A stretch of 64,000 bases of DNA, from contig CANNDC010000007.1 in assembly GCA_947503265.1 (NCBI GenBank), positions 124,001 through 188,000 on the forward strand, read 5' to 3'. The notes under the pieces are model-generated. The model saw only the letters and a list, made by a program, of their open reading frames with translations, was not told the DNA's origin and made no database searches. Position numbers and translations under genes: made by a program. Source of the stretch: an uncultured Alteromonadaceae bacterium. Lineage in GTDB: Bacteria > Pseudomonadota > Gammaproteobacteria > Enterobacterales > Alteromonadaceae. Shown here in pieces: positions 1 to 9,890 of the stretch; position 1 is the first letter of the stretch, and every line of letters starts with the position of its first letter.

Positions 1-1761
1 CTTAATCGCAATCAAGCCTGCATATTCGCCTTGAGCACCTGAGTTTGGTTGCATTGAAAGTGCGTCATATCCTGTGATATCGATTAACCACTCGCTCAAC
101 TCGTCGAGCATTTGTTTGTAGCCTTGGGCTTGTTCAAGCGGCGCGAAAGGGTGTAATTTGCCAAATTCTGGCCAAGTTACAGGGATCATCTCGGCTGTTG
201 CGTTGAGTTTCATGGTACAAGAGCCCAAGCTGATCATAGAGTGATTCAATGCTAAGTCTTTGTCTTCTAACGACTTGATATACCGCAGCATTTCCGTTTC
301 TGACTGATAAGAATTGAACACTTCATGAGTCAATATCGCATCGGTTCTAAGTAAGTCTGGTGGCAGTGACGTAGAGCCTTGTGTGGTCACGTCGGCATCG
401 AGCATATCGATATCGAAACCGTGGTCTTCACCACACAACACGTCAAGCAAGTTCATCACATCTTGACGTGTAGTGGTCTCATCAAACGAAATCCCCACTT
501 CATCTTGCAAATCTGAGCGCAAGTTAAAGCCTGCTTTATTTGCCGCGTTAACCACGGCGTCTTTGTCGCTAACCAATACGGTCAAGGTATCGAACCAGGT
601 TGCATGTTTAAGTGCGTAACCGTGACGAATTAAGGCAGTGGCGGCTATGTCGGCAAAGCGGTTGATTCTTTTTGCAATGGTTTTTAAGCCTTCTGGACCA
701 TGATACACCGCATAGAAAGACGCCATATTTGCCAGTAGAACTTGAGCAGTACAGATGTTCGAGTTAGCTTTTTCACGACGAATATGCTGTTCACGGGTTT
801 GCAACGCCATGCGCAGTGCCGGACGACCTCGCGTATCTTTTGACACGCCTATAATGCGCCCCGGAAGAGAGCGTTTAAATGCGTCACGAGTGGCAAAAAA
901 CGCAGCATGTGGGCCTCCATAGCCCATAGGAACGCCAAATCTCTGCGCAGAACCTAACACCACGTCTGCGCCCATTTCGCCGGGTGCTTTTAGCAACACC
1001 AAGCTCATGATATCTGCCGATACTGCCACGATGGCTTTGTTTTCGTGTAGTTGCGTAATGATGTCGGTAAGGTCGTTTATCTCGCCTGTCGTATTGGGAT
1101 ATTGCAGTAGCGCGCCGAAGATATCGTGATTGTGCGCATCGGCCATATTGCCAACGATCACCTCAAAACCAAACATATCTCCACGAGTTTGAATGACGTC
1201 TAAGGTTTGCGGATGAACATCGTCTGCAACAAAGAAAGCATTGGCTTTACGGTTTTTTGAAACTCGCTTGGCTAGCCCCATTGCTTCGGCTGCGGCGGTG
1301 GCTTCATCTAACAGTGATGAAGAAGCCAATTCCATGCCAGTCAAATCTATTGTGACCTGCTGAAAATTAAGTAAGGCTTGCAATCGACCTTGGGCAATTT
1401 CTGGTTGATAGGGGGTGTAAGCCGTGTACCAACCCGGATTTTCCAACACGTTACGCAAGATCACATTGGGTGTGATTGTGTCACTGTAACCCATACCAAT
1501 CATTGAGCGTTTGACCTGATTTTTGCTGGCCACCGCTTTTAAATAGGTCAAGGCTTCGGTTTCAGACACGCTTTCCCCGACTTTCAAAGATTCAGTTAAC
1601 CTAATCTTTGAAGGAACGGTTTGTTTCATCAAATCATCAAGGGATTCTGCCCCAACAAATTCGAGCATCTCTGACATTTCAGCTTCACTAGGCCCGATGT
1701 GACGGCGCACAAAGTCTTGGTGTTGCTCAAGCTGCTCGAGGGAAATGGGGGTCTGAATCAT
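1..1761 (-). CDS. gcvP: Glycine dehydrogenase (decarboxylating), P-protein, 5' part
   Basis: This is the PLP-dependent P-protein of the glycine cleavage system, which decarboxylates glycine and passes the aminomethyl group to lipoylated GcvH. The first 587 codons are present and the frame is open to the window edge. The start ATG is the CAT at 1759-1761, giving an N-terminus [20 protein letters not shown]. The segments RHIGPSE near the start, [17 protein letters not shown] and [10 protein letters not shown] are typical of the family. Family members are about 950-960 residues, so roughly 370 residues are missing, including the PLP lysine. It is the last gene of gcvT-gcvH-gcvP, 83 bp after gcvH. 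Confidence 0.97.
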   Translation of the reverse strand, partial: MIQTPISLEQLEQHQDFVRRHIGPSEAEMSEMLEFVGAESLDDLMKQTVPSKIRLTESLKVGESVSETEALTYLKAVASKNQVKRSMIGMGYSDTITPNVILRNVLENPGWYTAYTPYQPEIAQGRLQALLNFQQVTIDLTGMELASSSLLDEATAAAEAMGLAKRVSKNRKANAFFVADDVHPQTLDVIQTRGDMFGFEVIVGNMADAHNHDIFGALLQYPNTTGEINDLTDIITQLHENKAIVAVSADIMSLVLLKAPGEMGADVVLGSAQRFGVPMGYGGPHAAFFATRDAFKRSLPGRIIGVSKDTRGRPALRMALQTREQHIRREKANSNICTAQVLLANMASFYAVYHGPEGLKTIAKRINRFADIAATALIRHGYALKHATWFDTLTVLVSDKDAVVNAANKAGFNLRSDLQDEVGISFDETTTRQDVMNLLDVLCGEDHGFDIDMLDADVTTQGSTSLPPDLLRTDAILTHEVFNSYQSETEMLRYIKSLEDKDLALNHSMISLGSCTMKLNATAEMIPVTWPEFGKLHPFAPLEQAQGYKQMLDELSEWLIDITGYDALSMQPNSGAQGEYAGLIAIK

Positions 1762-1844
1762 GTTAGCTACCTTTGGTTATTTGCAGCAGAGTGAATTCCG
1801 CACATTGGCAGAATTCGACTCCGTTAATAAGTAATTTTTAAATG

Positions 1845-2234
1845 TTAGTCTTCGTCGATATTTTCTTCGTAGGCTTCTGCATCGAGTAAGCTTTCCACTT
1901 CGCTGACATCTTCTGCTTTGATTCGGAACAACCAACCATCGCCATACACATCAGAGTTAACCAACTCAGGTGAGTCTTCCAAGTCTTCGTTAATCGCCAC
2001 AATTTCACCTGTAATAGGTGCGTAGATATCACTGGCAGCTTTAACAGATTCAACCACTGCAATATCATCGGCAGTGGCAACGGCTACGCCCACTTCAGGT
2101 AACTCTACAAAGACAACATCACCTAATAATTCTTGTGCATGATCGGAGATACCCACAGTGTAAGTACCGTCGCCTTCAGGACGAACCCATTCATGAGTAG
2201 TGGCATAGCGAAGTTCAGATGGAATATTGCTCAT
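1845..2234 (-). CDS. gcvH: Glycine cleavage system H protein
   Basis: This 129-residue lipoyl carrier shuttles the aminomethyl intermediate between GcvP, GcvT and dihydrolipoamide dehydrogenase. The N-terminal motif RYATTHEWV is diagnostic, and the lipoylation lysine is K65 in [13 protein letters not shown]. Length matches the family (about 128-130). The C-terminus is very acidic, as is usual. It lies between gcvT (51 bp upstream) and gcvP (83 bp downstream) on the minus strand, so the three are probably co-transcribed. The lpd gene that would complete the complex is about 30 kb away, in the pyruvate dehydrogenase operon. Confidence 0.98.
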   Translation of the reverse strand: MSNIPSELRYATTHEWVRPEGDGTYTVGISDHAQELLGDVVFVELPEVGVAVATADDIAVVESVKAASDIYAPITGEIVAINEDLEDSPELVNSDVYGDGWLFRIKAEDVSEVESLLDAEAYEENIDED

Positions 2235-2284
2235 AATTGTTCCTAATAATTAATGTTAGTTTTGTTCTTTAAAAAGGTTTGTAC

Positions 2285-3364
2285 TTATAAAACGCTTTTG
2301 CCATTTCGGACAAAGCTAGGTTTAACAATATTGACTGTAACCCACTTTTTGCGCATTTCAACTTCGGCGGTTGAATCTTTAGTGACAGGTATTCTTGCCA
2401 TTGCAATGCTGTGCCCCAAAGTCGGAGAGAAAGTGCCTGATGTGATCACGCCCTCGCCTTCACTGACTCTTACTTTCAAACCAGTGCGCAATACGCCTTT
2501 GTCGGTCATCACTAAACCAACTAGTTTTTCAGTTCCCGCCGCTTTTTGAGCTTCTAGGGCTTGTCTGCCCATGAAATCACGATCTTGCGGTTCCCAAGTG
2601 ATTGTCCATCCCATGTTAGCAGCCAGTGGTGATATGGTTTCGTCCATATCTTGACCATATAAGTTCATGCCGGCTTCAAGACGCAAAGTGTCGCGAGCAC
2701 CTAAACCACAGGGTACAACGCCCACGTTTAACAGGCGTTGCCAAAAATCAGCCGCACCTTCATTTGGCACCATAATTTCATAGCCAGTTTCACCTGTATA
2801 GCCGGTTGTAGCGATGAACAAATCTTCAGCTTGCACACCAAAGAATGGCTTCATTCCCTCTACCGCTTCTTTTTGCGCATCTGAGAATAACTCAGCAGCT
2901 TTGTGCTTGGCGTTAGGCCCTTGCACGGCAATCATAGCGAATTCCGGACGTTCAGTGATATTAACATCAAAGCCATCAGCCACACCGTTCAACCAATCCA
3001 TGTCCTTTTGGCGAGTCGCAGAGTTAACAACTAAACGGTAGTTTGTAGCGTCAAAATGGTAAACGATCAAATCATCAACCACGCCGCCTTGGTCATTCAG
3101 CATGCCGCTGTAGAGTGCTTTACCTTTCTGTTGTAATTTAGCCACGTCGTTAGCTAGCAATTTGCGCAAGTAGTCTTTGGCCTGCGCGCCAGTTACATCG
3201 ACAATTGTCATATGAGATACGTCGAACATGCCAGCATCAGTTCTTACTGCATTGTGCTCTTCAATTTGCGAACCGTAATTGATGGGCATTTCCCAGCCAT
3301 GGAAATCAACCATTTTAGCACCTGATTCAAGATGCTTAGCGTGCAGTACCGTTTTATTGACCAT
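2285..3364 (-). CDS. gcvT: Aminomethyltransferase, glycine cleavage T-protein
   Basis: GcvT moves the methylene group from aminomethyl-lipoyl GcvH to tetrahydrofolate, releasing ammonia. The ORF is open to 3403, but I place the start at the ATG at 3364. It gives [20 protein letters not shown], 359 residues, matching family length, and has a CAGGAT ribosome-binding site 8 bases upstream. Family motifs are DFHGWEMP, the folate-site segment DVSHM, and [18 protein letters not shown]. It is the first gene of the gcv operon. I looked for a glycine riboswitch upstream and saw none, so control is more likely by a GcvA-type regulator (inference). Confidence 0.97.
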   Translation of the reverse strand: MVNKTVLHAKHLESGAKMVDFHGWEMPINYGSQIEEHNAVRTDAGMFDVSHMTIVDVTGAQAKDYLRKLLANDVAKLQQKGKALYSGMLNDQGGVVDDLIVYHFDATNYRLVVNSATRQKDMDWLNGVADGFDVNITERPEFAMIAVQGPNAKHKAAELFSDAQKEAVEGMKPFFGVQAEDLFIATTGYTGETGYEIMVPNEGAADFWQRLLNVGVVPCGLGARDTLRLEAGMNLYGQDMDETISPLAANMGWTITWEPQDRDFMGRQALEAQKAAGTEKLVGLVMTDKGVLRTGLKVRVSEGEGVITSGTFSPTLGHSIAMARIPVTKDSTAEVEMRKKWVTVNIVKPSFVRNGKSVL

Positions 3365-3530
3365 GACAAATATCCTGTTTGGAAAGCTGTGTAAAAGTGA
3401 CATTGAGTATAGGAAGCTTAGCCGAGCGCCACAAATTGAAAGTTTTAATATTTACATAAATATTTTTAATGTATATTAGAAGTATCATTATATTTTTTTA
3501 TACATTTTTATCGCATTAACCCTCCTATGT

Positions 3531-3660
3531 GGGTTGGTAGTGGTTGCTGTAGTAGTTGTTGCAGTAGTAGTGGTTGTGGTTGTGGTTGTGGTTGTGGTTG
3601 TGGTTGTTGCTGTCGTAGTTGCAGTTGCAGTTGCAGTTGTAGAAATAGTTGCTATTGCAG
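3531..3660. repeat. GT-rich microsatellite with (TGGTTG)6 core
   Basis: This 130-bp tract of imperfect triplets and hexamers has almost no C on the plus strand. Its core is six perfect copies of TGGTTG at 3571-3606, followed by AGTTGC three times and AGTTGT at 3617-3640. The regular GG doublets spaced by four bases could form a two-tier G-quadruplex on the plus strand (inference). Two plus-strand reading frames give artificial-looking Gly/Cys/Ser or poly-Val/Ala peptides; I do not call a gene. It lies in the divergent intergenic region between gcvT (minus) and a LysR gene (plus). Confidence 0.9.
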
Positions 3661-3664
3661 TAAA

Positions 3665-3682
3665 AAAGGCACTTTGGCCTTT
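3665..3682 (-). terminator. Short GC-core hairpin with T-run on the minus strand
   Basis: The stem AAAGGC (3665-3670) pairs with GCCTTT (3677-3682) around a 6-base loop. On the minus strand it is followed by six T residues, as in an intrinsic terminator. On the plus strand the trailing TTTG TTTT is weaker. No minus-strand gene ends here, so a role as terminator is uncertain. It could equally be an attenuator in the leader of the LysR gene. Confidence 0.3.
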
Positions 3683-3858
3683 GTTTTGTCAAATTTGTTC
3701 TACATTTTTAGCAAGAAAACAAATAGGAATTTTAGACATAGAACCGCTCTTGTATGCCAAAAACAACCTGAATATCCAGTTCGTTTGGCACTAATTTTTA
3801 GCATCTAACAACAAAATTCTGAGTATCAATTTAGACTGAGATTTGGCTTTTAAAAATT

Positions 3859-4716
3859 ATGAAACAACTTTCTTTAGACAACCTACGCACCTTTGTCACC
3901 ATCATTGAATTAGGTGGGTTTGCCAAGGCGGGGGAGCAATTGGGTCGCTCGCAGCCTGCCGTGAGTATTCAGATAAAGAAGTTAGAAGAGCAAATTGGCA
4001 AACGCTTGTTCGACAAAATCGGCCAACGGCAAGTGGTGAATTACGATGGTCAACAGCTTTATCAGAAAGCCAAAGCCATTTTAGATATTAACGATGATAT
4101 TTTTCGCCAATTCGAACAACCAGCATTGCGCGGTCGATTGCGCCTCGGTATTCCCAGTGAATTCGCCACTACTCTGTTGCCTAGCATCATTGGCGAGTTT
4201 CGCAAAGTTTACCCTGATGTAACGCTGGAAGTAACCTCTTCGCTAAGTAAACACTTACTAACTGATTCAAAAAAGCATGACTACGATCTAGTACTCGCCT
4301 TAGTAAATCCGAGCGAACAAACCCAAGGTGAACTGATTTTGGAAGATGAATTGGTGTGGGTAGGTGACAGCAAGTTGATGATGTCTGCTACGAACGTTTC
4401 TTTGGTATTGGCTCCCGATGGGTGCGTATACCGTAGCCGTGTTATTGAAAAGCTAAAACAACAAACCACAGCATGGCGGATCACCTACACCAATGCCGAT
4501 TTATATGGGTTAATACCCGCCATCAACCAAGGTTTAGGAATAACCGCACTGGCGAAAACCAGTGTGCCAGACGCGTTAGATATTCTAAAAGGGCCGCGCT
4601 ACAAATCCCTACCCGATCTCGGAAAAATCAAAATTTGTTTGTTCAATTATGGTACTCAGCATCCACAAATTTGCGCGGCATTGAGTCAATATATTAAAAG
4701 TGGACTGAAAAAGTAA
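3859..4716 (+). CDS. LysR-family transcriptional regulator
   Basis: A 285-residue LysR-type regulator. The N-terminal winged helix-turn-helix is at about residues 1-62 (LSLDNLRTFVTI, then GRSQPAVSIQIKKLEEQIG). A C-terminal effector-binding domain of periplasmic-binding-protein fold begins near residue 90 (RGRLRLGIPSEFA). It stands alone: gcvT is divergent 494 bp away and the next gene, a lipoprotein, starts 79 bp downstream. Its target and effector cannot be read from the sequence. LysR proteins often regulate a divergent neighbour, so a link to the gcv operon in the manner of GcvA is possible but not shown; the upstream spacing is long and carries the microsatellite. Confidence 0.93.
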   Translation: MKQLSLDNLRTFVTIIELGGFAKAGEQLGRSQPAVSIQIKKLEEQIGKRLFDKIGQRQVVNYDGQQLYQKAKAILDINDDIFRQFEQPALRGRLRLGIPSEFATTLLPSIIGEFRKVYPDVTLEVTSSLSKHLLTDSKKHDYDLVLALVNPSEQTQGELILEDELVWVGDSKLMMSATNVSLVLAPDGCVYRSRVIEKLKQQTTAWRITYTNADLYGLIPAINQGLGITALAKTSVPDALDILKGPRYKSLPDLGKIKICLFNYGTQHPQICAALSQYIKSGLKK

Positions 4717-4795
4717 ATTTTCACCTAGCGATTTTAAAAACAGAAAGTGATTTGTTACTCTACGCAATAGGAATGTTGTAAAAAAGGAATCTCCG

Positions 4796-5329
4796 ATGTA
4801 TTCACGCTTGTTAATAATCTGCTTTGCTGCTTTTCTTGTAAGCTGCGCCCAGAAAGTAAGCTCTATTAAAAATGATGTAGACGTTCCTTTAGACGAGAAC
4901 ATGGGCTATTTACTAATCGGCGTTGAAACAAATCTAACTCTTTCAAGAATATCCATATCTGGTGAAAAGTATTTGAAGCTTAGCAGTGAAGATTTGCGCA
5001 GGGGCTCGCAATTTATCCTTGTTGATGTGCCAGCCGGTGAGTATTCGATTGATAAGATACAACTTTTCGGTAATTTTCGCACAAAACTAGAAAACGGCTA
5101 TTGGAATTTCAGTGTATCACCTAGTGTAATCAGCTATGTTGGACACTTAAACGTTAAAACCCTAAGTTTGTGGCCGTTGGTAACCCAAGTAGAATTGCAA
5201 AATCGTTCTTCAGAAGCCTTAGAGTTTTTAGAAGATTCCTTTCCTAATATTCTTTCCAATAGAACAATCGTTTATCAAGGTCCAGGCACAGATCCATTTT
5301 TGCAATTTGCGTTGGAGGAAACAGAATGA
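4796..5329 (+). CDS. Hypothetical lipoprotein, 177 residues
   Basis: The N-terminus MYSRLLIICFAAFLVSC is a lipoprotein signal with lipobox LVSC and acylated cysteine at residue 17. The mature part looks all-beta and contains GYLLIGVETN and DVPAGEYSIDKIQLFG. That pattern resembles small periplasmic lipoproteins of the DUF2846 kind, but I do not recognise the family with confidence. An AAGGA ribosome-binding site precedes the ATG by 8 bases. Its last four bases overlap the start of the S9 peptidase gene (ATGA), so the two are translationally coupled and likely work together in the periplasm or at the membrane. Function unknown. Confidence 0.85.
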   Translation: MYSRLLIICFAAFLVSCAQKVSSIKNDVDVPLDENMGYLLIGVETNLTLSRISISGEKYLKLSSEDLRRGSQFILVDVPAGEYSIDKIQLFGNFRTKLENGYWNFSVSPSVISYVGHLNVKTLSLWPLVTQVELQNRSSEALEFLEDSFPNILSNRTIVYQGPGTDPFLQFALEETE

Positions 5330-8199
5330 GATTTCTGATAACCCTCTTATTGTTTGGCATTATTCAGCAACCTCTAGCACAGCCGATTCCCGCAGAAAAA
5401 CTGCTTAAAGATCCTTATGCATCCGGAATGGAATTATCGCCTTACGCAGACTATATATCGATATTTATTAATGATGAGGAAGGGCGATTTTTATCGATTG
5501 TTGAAAACGAAACAAAAATTATATCCAAGATTATTAAATTCGATTCAAAGGATTATGTCGAAAGTTACCAGTGGTTAGACAAAGACACCTTGTATATGGT
5601 GGTAAACCAAAATGGTGAAGAAAAGCGATGGGTTGTGGATGTAATACAATCTCGAAGAGGACTCACAGCTCGCAGAAATATGATATTTGCGGATGGGTAT
5701 CTGTTAAGTTCCTTACCAAATGATGACGAAAACATACTCTACGCAAAAAATAAAAAAAACGGTGGTCTTGCGCTAGAAATTTACAAAATGCCTGTCACTG
5801 AACTCCGCCTAGAAAATTTTGACAAAGACTATTTAATTAGTGGACTTCCCAAGTCAAATACATTTTATGTCTACGATGATCTTGCAGATAGGCTCCTTAT
5901 GTTAGCCCATGAAGAAGAAAACGAGAGCATAAAGGTAAGCTATATGGACATGCAGGATAGAATCCAAAAGTTTCTGTTTAGATTGAACAATATTGATTAC
6001 AAATTTGACCCCGTTGGTTTTATCTCAGATACAAAAATGGCGGTACTCACTGACAAACTTAGCGATCGAGTAGCGTTATATGAGTTCGATGTCCTTACTC
6101 AATCCTACACTCGACCATTATATGAACACAGTCGTTACGATATAGCTAAAGCGGACTTGTCTGAAAACGGTCAATTGGAATCCGTTTCTTATTATGAGCA
6201 TGGGAAACTCTCGACAGAGTATTTTAGCGATACAGCGAGAAAGGAATCAAAGCTTGTGTTGAATGCTTTTCCGCAAAGTCAATTCTCAATAGTATCCGAG
6301 GCAAAACACGCTCCTCAAAAAATCATTCTAACCTATGCTTCAAATGCACCTGGAAACTACTATCTTTTTGATGAACAAACTCTGGTAGCTGAATTGTTGT
6401 TTGCTGCAAGACCAAAACTAGAGCCTTACACCTTCGCCAAAACAGAAACATTCACTTTTCAATCCGTAGATGACAAGACGATAGAGGGATATCTAACCCT
6501 TCCCAATCAAAGCAGTCACAATACTCTGCTTGTCATGCCACATGGCGGACCTATTGGTATTCGGGAATATGACGAATTTGATCCCACCCTACAATATTTT
6601 GCAAGTAGAGGTTTTGCCATACTTAGAGTGAACTTTCGGGGTTCAACAGGTTTTGGAAAAGAATTTACTAAGGGTGGAGTAGGCGAATCAGGCAGATTAA
6701 TTGAATCTGACATCAATTTGGCAATTGATGATGTATATAAGCGCCATACATTTGATAAAACCTGCGCCATGGGAGCAAGTTATGGTGGCTACTCATCTTT
6801 TATGCTCTCAATTAAAAATCCGGAACGATTTTCATGTGCCATAGGCGCATTTGGAGTATATGACCTACCTTTGATCTTCAATTCGAGCAACATAGCCGTG
6901 TTGGAGGAGTATAGAATAGGATGGGAAAACGCATTTGGTAAGCTAAGCGATGCCCAATTCGATGTATCGCCAGTTTATCTCGTAAAAGACCTAAAAGTTC
7001 CAGTGCTTTTGATTGGCGGTAGACAAGATTATCAAGTAGGTTTTGAGCAAACAAATAGAATGCATTACGTCCTTAAAAAGTTCGAAAAGACTCATGAGTT
7101 TGCATTTTATAAAAATGCTGGACATGGGCATAGCAATTGGTGGGGAGAGTGGCACGAACATGCATTAACGTATCAGTTTTTAGCCGATACTTTGAACTTA
7201 CCTATTATTGATATTGCATCCTCTAGTGAAGAGGACAAAAAGTTAATATCGAGTGAACCATTACGCGTCGCATATTCTTACAATTCAGATAAGAGTATCG
7301 ATAAAGATGAAAAAAGAGCGATAAAATTCTTTAAAGACGCGGCTGACTTAGGCAATGCGGACGGGCTATACGCTCTTGGATTTTATTATAATCAGGGTGA
7401 AATTGTAAACCAAGACAAGAAACTTGCAGAGCAATACTTCTATAAAGCCTCAGAGGCAGGAAGCGCCAATGCCAGTAAATATTTAGCTGAACAATTTTAC
7501 GCAGGCCAAAACTCAGATCCTGACTACAAACGCGCTTTCGAAATGTATGAACTCGCTAAAAAACAAAAATATCACGCAGGCATTAATACGTTATTAGCCA
7601 GATCGTATTGCTTTGGAAATGGTGTTAAACAAGATATTGAAGTTTGTATCGAATTTTTGAAATTCAAAAAATTGAAAGACAATTCTGACAACGTAAACGA
7701 GCTAACAAGCTCAAGCTATGGGCTTCGAAAGTCTGTGTTATCAGAAATTCTAAATTCGCCATTGATCGATGCGGACAGCAGAATGAAGTTACTTAATTTC
7801 CTAACATCGGAATTTGGTATTTTCGAATATTCACCTAAAGTTTCAGCCAAGGATTATGGTGTAGTTACTAGCGTGAATAATAAATTTAAATACAGTGGAA
7901 ATGATGTAGTTCAAGTTTCTGATTCGATTGACCTGGGATTATCTTTTGAAGTTAGTCGCGCGTCAAAATCTACAACGGGTCTAGTGGCTCACTGGATAAA
8001 AACACTTCAAGATGGCACTGAAGAAATTATTCACAGGACATTCCTATACGGTAGTGGCAGAGATAATTGGTACATTCATACGAGAGCTGCCGGTGGGGAT
8101 CAACAAATTAGAGATTGGCAGGTAAAGATATTTGACTTACATAACCGCCTTCTATATTCCAAGAAATTTGTTGTAGTTGAAAAAACGGTAGCAAATTAA
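5326..8199 (+). CDS. S9 peptidase fused to Sel1 repeats and a DUF2914-like domain
   Basis: A 957-residue exported protein; the signal peptide ends near LAQP (residue 19-20). Residues about 20-370 are the propeller-like N-terminal region, and about 370-625 the prolyl oligopeptidase alpha/beta hydrolase. The triad is Ser485 in GASYGGY, Asp568 in GGRQDYQ and His600 in AGHGHS. Residues about 640-780 hold Sel1-like repeats (NADGLYALGFYYNQGEIV, SANASKYLAEQFYAGQ). The last 80 residues (GLVAHWIKT, HRTFLYGSGRDNWYIHTRA, DWQVKIFD) resemble a DUF2914 C-terminus. Ordinary S9 enzymes end after the hydrolase. The substrate is unknown, presumably peptides. It is coupled to the upstream lipoprotein by a 4-bp overlap. 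Confidence 0.9.
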   Translation: MRFLITLLLFGIIQQPLAQPIPAEKLLKDPYASGMELSPYADYISIFINDEEGRFLSIVENETKIISKIIKFDSKDYVESYQWLDKDTLYMVVNQNGEEKRWVVDVIQSRRGLTARRNMIFADGYLLSSLPNDDENILYAKNKKNGGLALEIYKMPVTELRLENFDKDYLISGLPKSNTFYVYDDLADRLLMLAHEEENESIKVSYMDMQDRIQKFLFRLNNIDYKFDPVGFISDTKMAVLTDKLSDRVALYEFDVLTQSYTRPLYEHSRYDIAKADLSENGQLESVSYYEHGKLSTEYFSDTARKESKLVLNAFPQSQFSIVSEAKHAPQKIILTYASNAPGNYYLFDEQTLVAELLFAARPKLEPYTFAKTETFTFQSVDDKTIEGYLTLPNQSSHNTLLVMPHGGPIGIREYDEFDPTLQYFASRGFAILRVNFRGSTGFGKEFTKGGVGESGRLIESDINLAIDDVYKRHTFDKTCAMGASYGGYSSFMLSIKNPERFSCAIGAFGVYDLPLIFNSSNIAVLEEYRIGWENAFGKLSDAQFDVSPVYLVKDLKVPVLLIGGRQDYQVGFEQTNRMHYVLKKFEKTHEFAFYKNAGHGHSNWWGEWHEHALTYQFLADTLNLPIIDIASSSEEDKKLISSEPLRVAYSYNSDKSIDKDEKRAIKFFKDAADLGNADGLYALGFYYNQGEIVNQDKKLAEQYFYKASEAGSANASKYLAEQFYAGQNSDPDYKRAFEMYELAKKQKYHAGINTLLARSYCFGNGVKQDIEVCIEFLKFKKLKDNSDNVNELTSSSYGLRKSVLSEILNSPLIDADSRMKLLNFLTSEFGIFEYSPKVSAKDYGVVTSVNNKFKYSGNDVVQVSDSIDLGLSFEVSRASKSTTGLVAHWIKTLQDGTEEIIHRTFLYGSGRDNWYIHTRAAGGDQQIRDWQVKIFDLHNRLLYSKKFVVVEKTVAN

Positions 8200-8291
8200 T
8201 AGGTCATCTATTATTAAATTCGTTTCAAACAACTGATTTCTTTGCAATAGTAAGCAAGTAGAAATTGAAAAACGTTGTTTTTGGGAAATTT

Positions 8292-9845
8292 ATGAAACTT
8301 ATTTTCGCTAGCTTGCTGACTTTTTTACTTTGTTTGAATGCTCACGCTAAACCCGGTGCACCATCGCCAGATCGTGGTGCCGATGAAGGCCAAGGTCCCT
8401 ATAAACGCCTTATTCTGCGTGGCGTCAATGTAATTAGTGGTGTGGGCGCGCCTGTTCGTGGTCCCATGGATATTGTCATTGAAAATGACCGCATCACGCG
8501 TATGGTCAGTGTTGGTCATCCCGGTGTCCCTATTTTGGATAAAGGTCGACCCAAAGCAGAGGCTGGCGATCAGGTCATGGATTTGGAAGGCATGTATTTG
8601 CTGCCAGGCTTCATCGACATGCACGGTCACATTGGTGGTTCTGCAGATGACATTCCGGCCGAATATGTGTTTAAACTTTGGTTAGGCCATGGCATCACAA
8701 CTGTAAGAGAACCGGGCAGTTTTAATGGTCTCGACTGGGTGCTAGACCATGTTGAACGGAGTGATAAAAACACCATAGTTGCCCCGCGAATCATTCCTTA
8801 TCTGGGTTTTGGAATGGGCAGTGACAAAACCATCTCAACCCCAGATCAGGCACGTAAATGGATAAAAAAAGCAGCTAAAGATGGCGCCAAGGGTGTTAAG
8901 TTTTTTGGTGCGACGCCAGATATCATGTCTGCTGCTTTGGACGAAGCTAAAAAACGCGGTTTGGGAACCATGATGCATCATGCGCAATTGAACGTGATGA
9001 ATATGAATGCATTGGATTCGGCACGCCTTGGACTGACGACCATGGAGCATTGGTACGGCCTTCCAGAAGCGTTGTTTGAAGACAAAACGATTCAAGATTA
9101 TCCAGCAAGTTACAACTACAACGACGAACAACATAGATTCGAAGAAGCGGGTAGGCTCTGGGCTCAAGCAGCCAAACCCGGCAGTGAAAAATGGCAACAA
9201 GTTCGTGACGAATTAATCAGTTTAGATTTCACCATTAATCCAACCATGACTATTTATGAAGCCAGCCGCGATTTGATGCGTGAAAGGCAAGCTGAGTGGC
9301 ACGACGAATATACCCTTCCCACCCTTTGGGACTTCTTTACTCCAAGTCGTTATGCTCATGGTTCTTACTGGTTTGATTGGACCACTGAAAACGAAATTGC
9401 ATGGAAAAACAACTTTACTCTGTGGATGCAATTCCTTAACGATTATAAAAATCATGGAGGAAGAGTGACCACAGGTTCAGATTCCGGCTATATCTACAAG
9501 ATCTATGGTTTTGGGTTCATTCGCGAATTCGAGCTCCTGCAAGAAGCGGGTTTTAGCCCGTTAGAAGTCATTCAATCTGCTACTTTAAACGGGGCACAAG
9601 CCTTGGGTATGGAAAGTGACATTGGCTCAATCAATATTGGCAAAAAAGCAGACATGGTTGTGGTCGCAGAAAACCCATTGCAAAACTTTAAAGTCTTGTA
9701 TGGCACAAAACATTACAAGTTGGACGATGCAAACCAGCCAATTCGTGTTGGCGGTGTAAAATACACCATCAAAGACGGCATTGTATACGACGCACAAAAG
9801 CTGCTAGCCGACGTGCGTAAAATAGTGGCCGAAGCAAAGAAATAA
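8292..9845 (+). CDS. Secreted metal-dependent amidohydrolase
   Basis: An amidohydrolase-superfamily enzyme of 517 residues with a clear signal peptide (MKLIFASLLTFLLCLNAHA). The start is set at the ATG 8292, preceded by GGGAAAT, not the TTG at 8265. The metal-binding HxH is in GFIDMHGHIGG; a later His lies in MMHHAQLN, and an Asp in TTGSDSGYIYK. A C-terminal strand GKKADMVVVAENPLQNFK closes the composite beta domain typical of imidazolonepropionase-like and prolidase-like members. The substrate cannot be named. It is convergent with ubiI and separated from it by 70 bp of repeats. Confidence 0.92.
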   Translation: MKLIFASLLTFLLCLNAHAKPGAPSPDRGADEGQGPYKRLILRGVNVISGVGAPVRGPMDIVIENDRITRMVSVGHPGVPILDKGRPKAEAGDQVMDLEGMYLLPGFIDMHGHIGGSADDIPAEYVFKLWLGHGITTVREPGSFNGLDWVLDHVERSDKNTIVAPRIIPYLGFGMGSDKTISTPDQARKWIKKAAKDGAKGVKFFGATPDIMSAALDEAKKRGLGTMMHHAQLNVMNMNALDSARLGLTTMEHWYGLPEALFEDKTIQDYPASYNYNDEQHRFEEAGRLWAQAAKPGSEKWQQVRDELISLDFTINPTMTIYEASRDLMRERQAEWHDEYTLPTLWDFFTPSRYAHGSYWFDWTTENEIAWKNNFTLWMQFLNDYKNHGGRVTTGSDSGYIYKIYGFGFIREFELLQEAGFSPLEVIQSATLNGAQALGMESDIGSINIGKKADMVVVAENPLQNFKVLYGTKHYKLDDANQPIRVGGVKYTIKDGIVYDAQKLLADVRKIVAEAKK

Positions 9846-9890
9846 GAGTGGATGCAGCTCAACTAGTTAGTCATTTTTCTTGGCTATTTG

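Noticed and set aside
3510..3526. Perfect AGGAGG followed by ATG CGA TAA on the minus strand
   Set aside because: The encoded peptide is two residues long. A regulatory mini-ORF is possible, but there is no further support.
3404..3530. Glycine riboswitch upstream of gcvT
   Set aside because: The AT-rich region lacks the tandem aptamer core segments; no suitable stems were seen on the minus strand.
3500..3662. Threonine-rich leader peptide on the minus strand, like thrL
   Set aside because: The minus-strand frame is Thr-rich only because of the microsatellite; it has no start codon, and the downstream gene is gcvT.
3527..3808. Gly/Cys/Ser-rich 93-residue plus-strand frame as a metal-binding peptide
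   Set aside because: The composition follows directly from the hexamer repeat, and the rest of the frame has no coding character.
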